7,933 bases of DNA from Lentisphaeria bacterium UBA1829 (lineage in GTDB: Bacteria > Verrucomicrobiota > Lentisphaeria > Victivallales > UBA1829): positions 56,019 through 63,951 of the forward strand of contig DDJH01000127.1 in NCBI GenBank assembly GCA_002338895.1, written 5' to 3'. Below are positions 5,755 through 7,933 of the stretch, in pieces. A program made the position numbers and the translations under genes. Numbering within the stretch: the stretch's first letter is position 1; every line of letters begins with the position of its first letter. The notes beneath the pieces are model-generated. The model was not told where the DNA came from, made no database searches, and saw nothing but the letters and a program-made list of their open reading frames with translations.

Positions 5755-6972
5755 ATGGGGCTCTACAAATATCTGGCCGCCGCTCCCAGCGAGGAGCCGC
5801 ATGAGATGCTCATCGAGGCCGACAGCCCGAAAGAGGCTCTCAACAAACTGCGCAGCCGCCGGATGATCCCGGTCCGCTTCTTCGGCGAAATCTCCGTCGG
5901 TTCCTCCCGCACCTTCTCCTTCCGGAGGAGCCGGATCAACACCTATGATTTCACCCGTCAGCTCGCTCCGCTGCTCGATTCGTTCATCCCGCTGGAACGG
6001 GCGCTGGCCATCATCGCCGAGGGAGCGGTCGAACCGGAACAGCGCAACTTCGTCAATTCGCTCCGGCAGGGACTGCACGAGGGGAAAAAATTCTCCGCAC
6101 TGGTCCGCTCCCACGGTCCGCTCTTCCCCGATTACTACGCAAATCTGATCGAGAGCGGAGAGGAAACCGGCTGTCTGCCCGAAGTCGTAAAACAGCTCTA
6201 CCGCTTCATGGGGGAGAGCAAGGAACTGAAGGATTTCATCGTTTCCAGCTCCATCTATCCGCTGGCGATTCTCGGCGTGACCGTGCTGGTGACGGTGCTG
6301 CTGTTCACGGTGTTCGTGCCGCGCTTCGCTAAAATCTTTATCGACATGGGCCGCGAAATGCCCCCCTCCATGTCCTTCCTGATGGCCATGAGCTCCTTTG
6401 CCTCGTGGGCCTGGTGGCTGATTCCGCTTCTGGCGTTCGGCGGATGGATGCTGATCCGTCATCTGCTCGGGGAGGAGCGCCTGCGCGAACTGCTGGCCCG
6501 GATTCTGCTGGCAACCCCTCTGTTCGGACGCATCTCCGTGGATCTGGAAATGTGCAAATACATCCGCACGCTCTCCATCCTGATCGCCAACCATGTGGAG
6601 ATCATCCGGACCGTGAAGATCTCGGGGAGGATCATCCGGAACCCCCTGATCTGGAAGGCGTTCGTCGATATTCCGCGAAAACTTAAAGGGGGCGCGAAGC
6701 TCTCGGCCGCTCTGGCGGACAACCCGTATGTCCCGCCCGGAATGGTGCCGATGCTCCGCGTCGGAGAGGAGTCCGGGACGGTCGGAGAGATGCTCTCCCG
6801 AATCGCCGGACATCTTGAAAACGACACCCGAATGAAAATCAAACGTCTGCTCAGTCTCTTCGAACCGGCCGTGATCGTGTTTCTGGCCGGCGTGGTGCTG
6901 GTGGTCGTCGTCTCAATTTTTGTGGCTATGATGGAAATCAACTCAATCAATCAGGGAGGACCCAAATTATGA
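5755..6972 (+). CDS. gspF: Type II secretion inner-membrane platform protein GspF
   Basis: This 405-residue polytopic protein is the core of the inner-membrane platform on which GspE is thought to act to insert pseudopilins. The N-terminus has the usual cytoplasmic opening (MGLYKYLAAAP, then EADSPKEALNKLRSRRMIPV at 21-40). Two copies of the T2SSF domain follow, at about 63-191 and 264-390. Each carries the family motif: LIESGEETGCLPEVV at 131-145 and LRVGEESGTVGEML at 334-347. Membrane segments are at about 167-189, 213-236 and 371-393, the standard three. Length and layout match the family and no key part is missing. It starts 14 bases after gspE with a good Shine-Dalgarno, and its stop overlaps the gspG start as ATGA. 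PilC of type IV pili is the close alternative; the pseudopilin genes that follow favour GspF. Confidence 0.94.
   Translation: MGLYKYLAAAPSEEPHEMLIEADSPKEALNKLRSRRMIPVRFFGEISVGSSRTFSFRRSRINTYDFTRQLAPLLDSFIPLERALAIIAEGAVEPEQRNFVNSLRQGLHEGKKFSALVRSHGPLFPDYYANLIESGEETGCLPEVVKQLYRFMGESKELKDFIVSSSIYPLAILGVTVLVTVLLFTVFVPRFAKIFIDMGREMPPSMSFLMAMSSFASWAWWLIPLLAFGGWMLIRHLLGEERLRELLARILLATPLFGRISVDLEMCKYIRTLSILIANHVEIIRTVKISGRIIRNPLIWKAFVDIPRKLKGGAKLSAALADNPYVPPGMVPMLRVGEESGTVGEMLSRIAGHLENDTRMKIKRLLSLFEPAVIVFLAGVVLVVVVSIFVAMMEINSINQGGPKL
6953..6960 (+). promoter_or_regulatory. Strong Shine-Dalgarno for gspG
   Basis: AGGGAGGA ends 8 bases before the ATG at 6969. This picks the first of three nearby in-frame ATG codons (6969, 6978, 6990). 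The strength of the site fits the need for abundant major pseudopilin. Confidence 0.8.
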
Positions 6973-7400
6973 AGAAAATGGAAAAGAAAATGAGAAAATC
7001 AGGGTTCACCCTGATTGAAGTCGTCGTGGTGATCATCATTCTGGTCACGCTCGCGTCCATTGCGACGCCGCTCTATCTGAACTATGTGAAGAAGGCCAAT
7101 GTGGGGGCGGCACGAACCCAGATCCGGCTGCTGGACGATGCGCTGACCGGTTACCGTCTGGATGTCGGCACCTATCCCGACAGCACTGTCGGTCTCCGCG
7201 CGCTGGTCGAAAACGTCGATCAGAACGCCAAGTGGAACGGTCCCTACATTCAGCCCTCCGTTCCCAAGGACCCCTGGGGAAACGACTATATCTATCTTTT
7301 CCCCGGCGAACACCGCGAATATGACCTCATGAGCTACGGCGCCGACGGACAGCCCGGCGGAAGCGGAGAAAACGCCGACATCACCAACTGGGGCGAATAA
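6969..7400 (+). CDS. gspG: Major pseudopilin GspG
   Basis: This 143-residue protein is the main subunit of the T2SS pseudopilus. It has a basic 12-residue leader and a classical prepilin peptidase site, SG then FTLIEV, with Gly12 at -1, Phe13 at +1 (the N-methylated residue) and Glu17 at +5. A hydrophobic helix runs to about residue 37. The globular part shows the usual GspG marks: YRLDVGTYPDSTVGLRALVE (62-81), PKDPWGNDYIY (99-109), PGEHREYDLMSYGADGQPGG (112-131) and NADITNW (135-141). In known GspG structures the last loops bind a calcium ion that stabilises the fold, and the acidic residues expected there (for example Asp126 and Asp137) are present. Length matches the family. This is the best single argument that the operon is a T2SS and not a motility pilus. 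The ATG overlaps the gspF stop as ATGA. Confidence 0.96.
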   Translation: MKKMEKKMRKSGFTLIEVVVVIIILVTLASIATPLYLNYVKKANVGAARTQIRLLDDALTGYRLDVGTYPDSTVGLRALVENVDQNAKWNGPYIQPSVPKDPWGNDYIYLFPGEHREYDLMSYGADGQPGGSGENADITNWGE

Positions 7401-7420
7401 CCAATCCCGAATCCCCTTCC

Positions 7421-7933
7421 ATGCGGAACTCTCCCTTCACGCTGCTGGAACTCGTGGCGGCGATCGCAATCATTGCGCTTGCCACCGGTCTTGCCGTCTC
7501 CACGCTCCGGCCGGAATCCCCCATGCAGAAGCTCGATCGTGCCGGTCTCCAGTTCGAAGAGTTCTGCATGCGCGTCCGGTTCCAGGCCCTCGAGAACGGC
7601 GCCGACCGCATCATCGCGTTCCAGCCCGAAGAAAAACGCTTCTTCATGCGCATCCCCGAAGGGTTCGAACCGGAGACCGATCCCCTGAACAACAATCCGG
7701 ATGCGCCGAATCCCGAGCCGGAAAAAGAGCCCGTCCCGCAGGAATGGGTGCTCCCGGAACAATTTCAGCTCGGAGAGGGTCTCTTTGAAGAGGCGGATCT
7801 GGACGAGGAGGGGACGGTGGAGCTCTTCCGATTCTTCCCCGACGGCGGCGCATCCGGAAACCGCCGGTTCGAACTGCATTACCGGACGTTGAAACGGATT
7901 TTTGAAATCTCCCCGCTGACCGGCCGTCTGACC
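7421..7933 (+). CDS. gspH: Minor pseudopilin, GspH-like (3' end outside window)
   Basis: An open frame runs from ATG 7421 to the right edge, 171 residues with no stop. The N-terminus has the pseudopilin pattern: a five-residue leader MRNSP, then FTLLELVAAIAIIALATGLAV, shown here as FTLLELVAA and IAIIALATGLAV, with Phe6 at +1 and Glu10 at +5. The residue before the cut would be proline rather than glycine. The body has features of the GspH domain: the helix continuing through LDRAGLQFEEFCMRVRFQAL, a strand pair near 62-78 (RIIAFQPEEKRFFMRI), FRFFPDGGASG at 136-146, and ELHYRTLKRIFEISPLTGRL at the end, close to the usual GspH finish, so the gene probably ends soon after the edge. A Pro/Glu/Asn-rich stretch at 82-112 looks like a loop insert. 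In T2SS, GspH is a low-copy pseudopilin near the pilus tip complex. It starts 20 bases after gspG with no visible Shine-Dalgarno. GspI or another minor pseudopilin is possible but fits less well. Confidence 0.82.
   Translation, partial: MRNSPFTLLELVAAIAIIALATGLAVSTLRPESPMQKLDRAGLQFEEFCMRVRFQALENGADRIIAFQPEEKRFFMRIPEGFEPETDPLNNNPDAPNPEPEKEPVPQEWVLPEQFQLGEGLFEEADLDEEGTVELFRFFPDGGASGNRRFELHYRTLKRIFEISPLTGRLT

Noticed and set aside
5665..6813. Minus-strand open frame of 382 codons opposite gspF
   Set aside because: The translation is His/Gln/Asp-rich without membrane segments or motifs, and the plus strand encodes a complete GspF with both T2SSF domains.
4154..7400. A type IV pilus (PilB, PilC, PilA) rather than a T2SS
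   Set aside because: The third gene is a typical GspG with the DPWG motif and the calcium-loop residues, followed by a GspH-like protein, which fits secretion. The pilus-like order of the first genes is noted as a finding instead.
7334..7879. Minus-strand open frame of 181 codons at the right end
   Set aside because: It is a shadow of the GspH-like gene on the plus strand, which has a pseudopilin N-terminus and a GspH-type C-terminus but no stop inside the window.

Overview
The window is one run of co-directional genes on the + strand, about 7.9 kb and cut at both ends, that encodes the core of a type II secretion system (T2SS). In order it holds a partial gspL/pilN-like gene (2-328), a gspM/pilO-like gene (325-993), a gspC/pilP-like gene (990-1847), the secretin gspD (1876-4167), the secretion ATPase gspE (4154-5740), the inner-membrane platform gspF (5755-6972), the major pseudopilin gspG (6969-7400) and a 3'-truncated minor pseudopilin gspH (7421 to the edge). 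The longest gene-free gap is 28 bases. I see no RNA gene, mobile element, CRISPR array, terminator or internal promoter that I can support.

The genes form a tightly coupled operon. Three junctions are ATGA stop/start overlaps, gspD and gspE overlap by 14 bases, and the gspF ribosome-binding site runs through the gspE stop codon. The looser junctions are gspC/gspD (28 bases, weak Shine-Dalgarno) and gspG/gspH (20 bases, no visible Shine-Dalgarno).

Functionally, the L-, M- and C-like proteins should link the inner-membrane platform to the secretin across the periplasm. GspD forms the outer-membrane channel, GspE powers assembly through GspF, and GspG with GspH builds the pseudopilus that pushes folded substrates out. 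The order L-M-C-D is that of pilN-O-P-Q in type IV pilus clusters rather than the classical gsp order, in which gspC leads and gspL/M come last. The GspG calcium-site motif and the GspH-type C-terminus nevertheless argue for secretion rather than a motility pilus.

The organism is a diderm bacterium with fairly high GC. The divergent L/M/C proteins, the gene order and a pseudopilin with a very short leader and no glycine before the cleavage site suggest the PVC group, perhaps Lentisphaerota (Victivallis-like). This is inference from memory of such proteins, not a search result.

This is a recognisable system, not a new one. The odd parts are a secretin with its own lipobox, a GspC-like protein with a Gly/Met/Pro-rich insert and a Met/Gln/Asn-rich tail where a PDZ or coiled-coil domain would often be, a short DnaJ-like zinc motif in GspE, and the non-canonical GspH leader.
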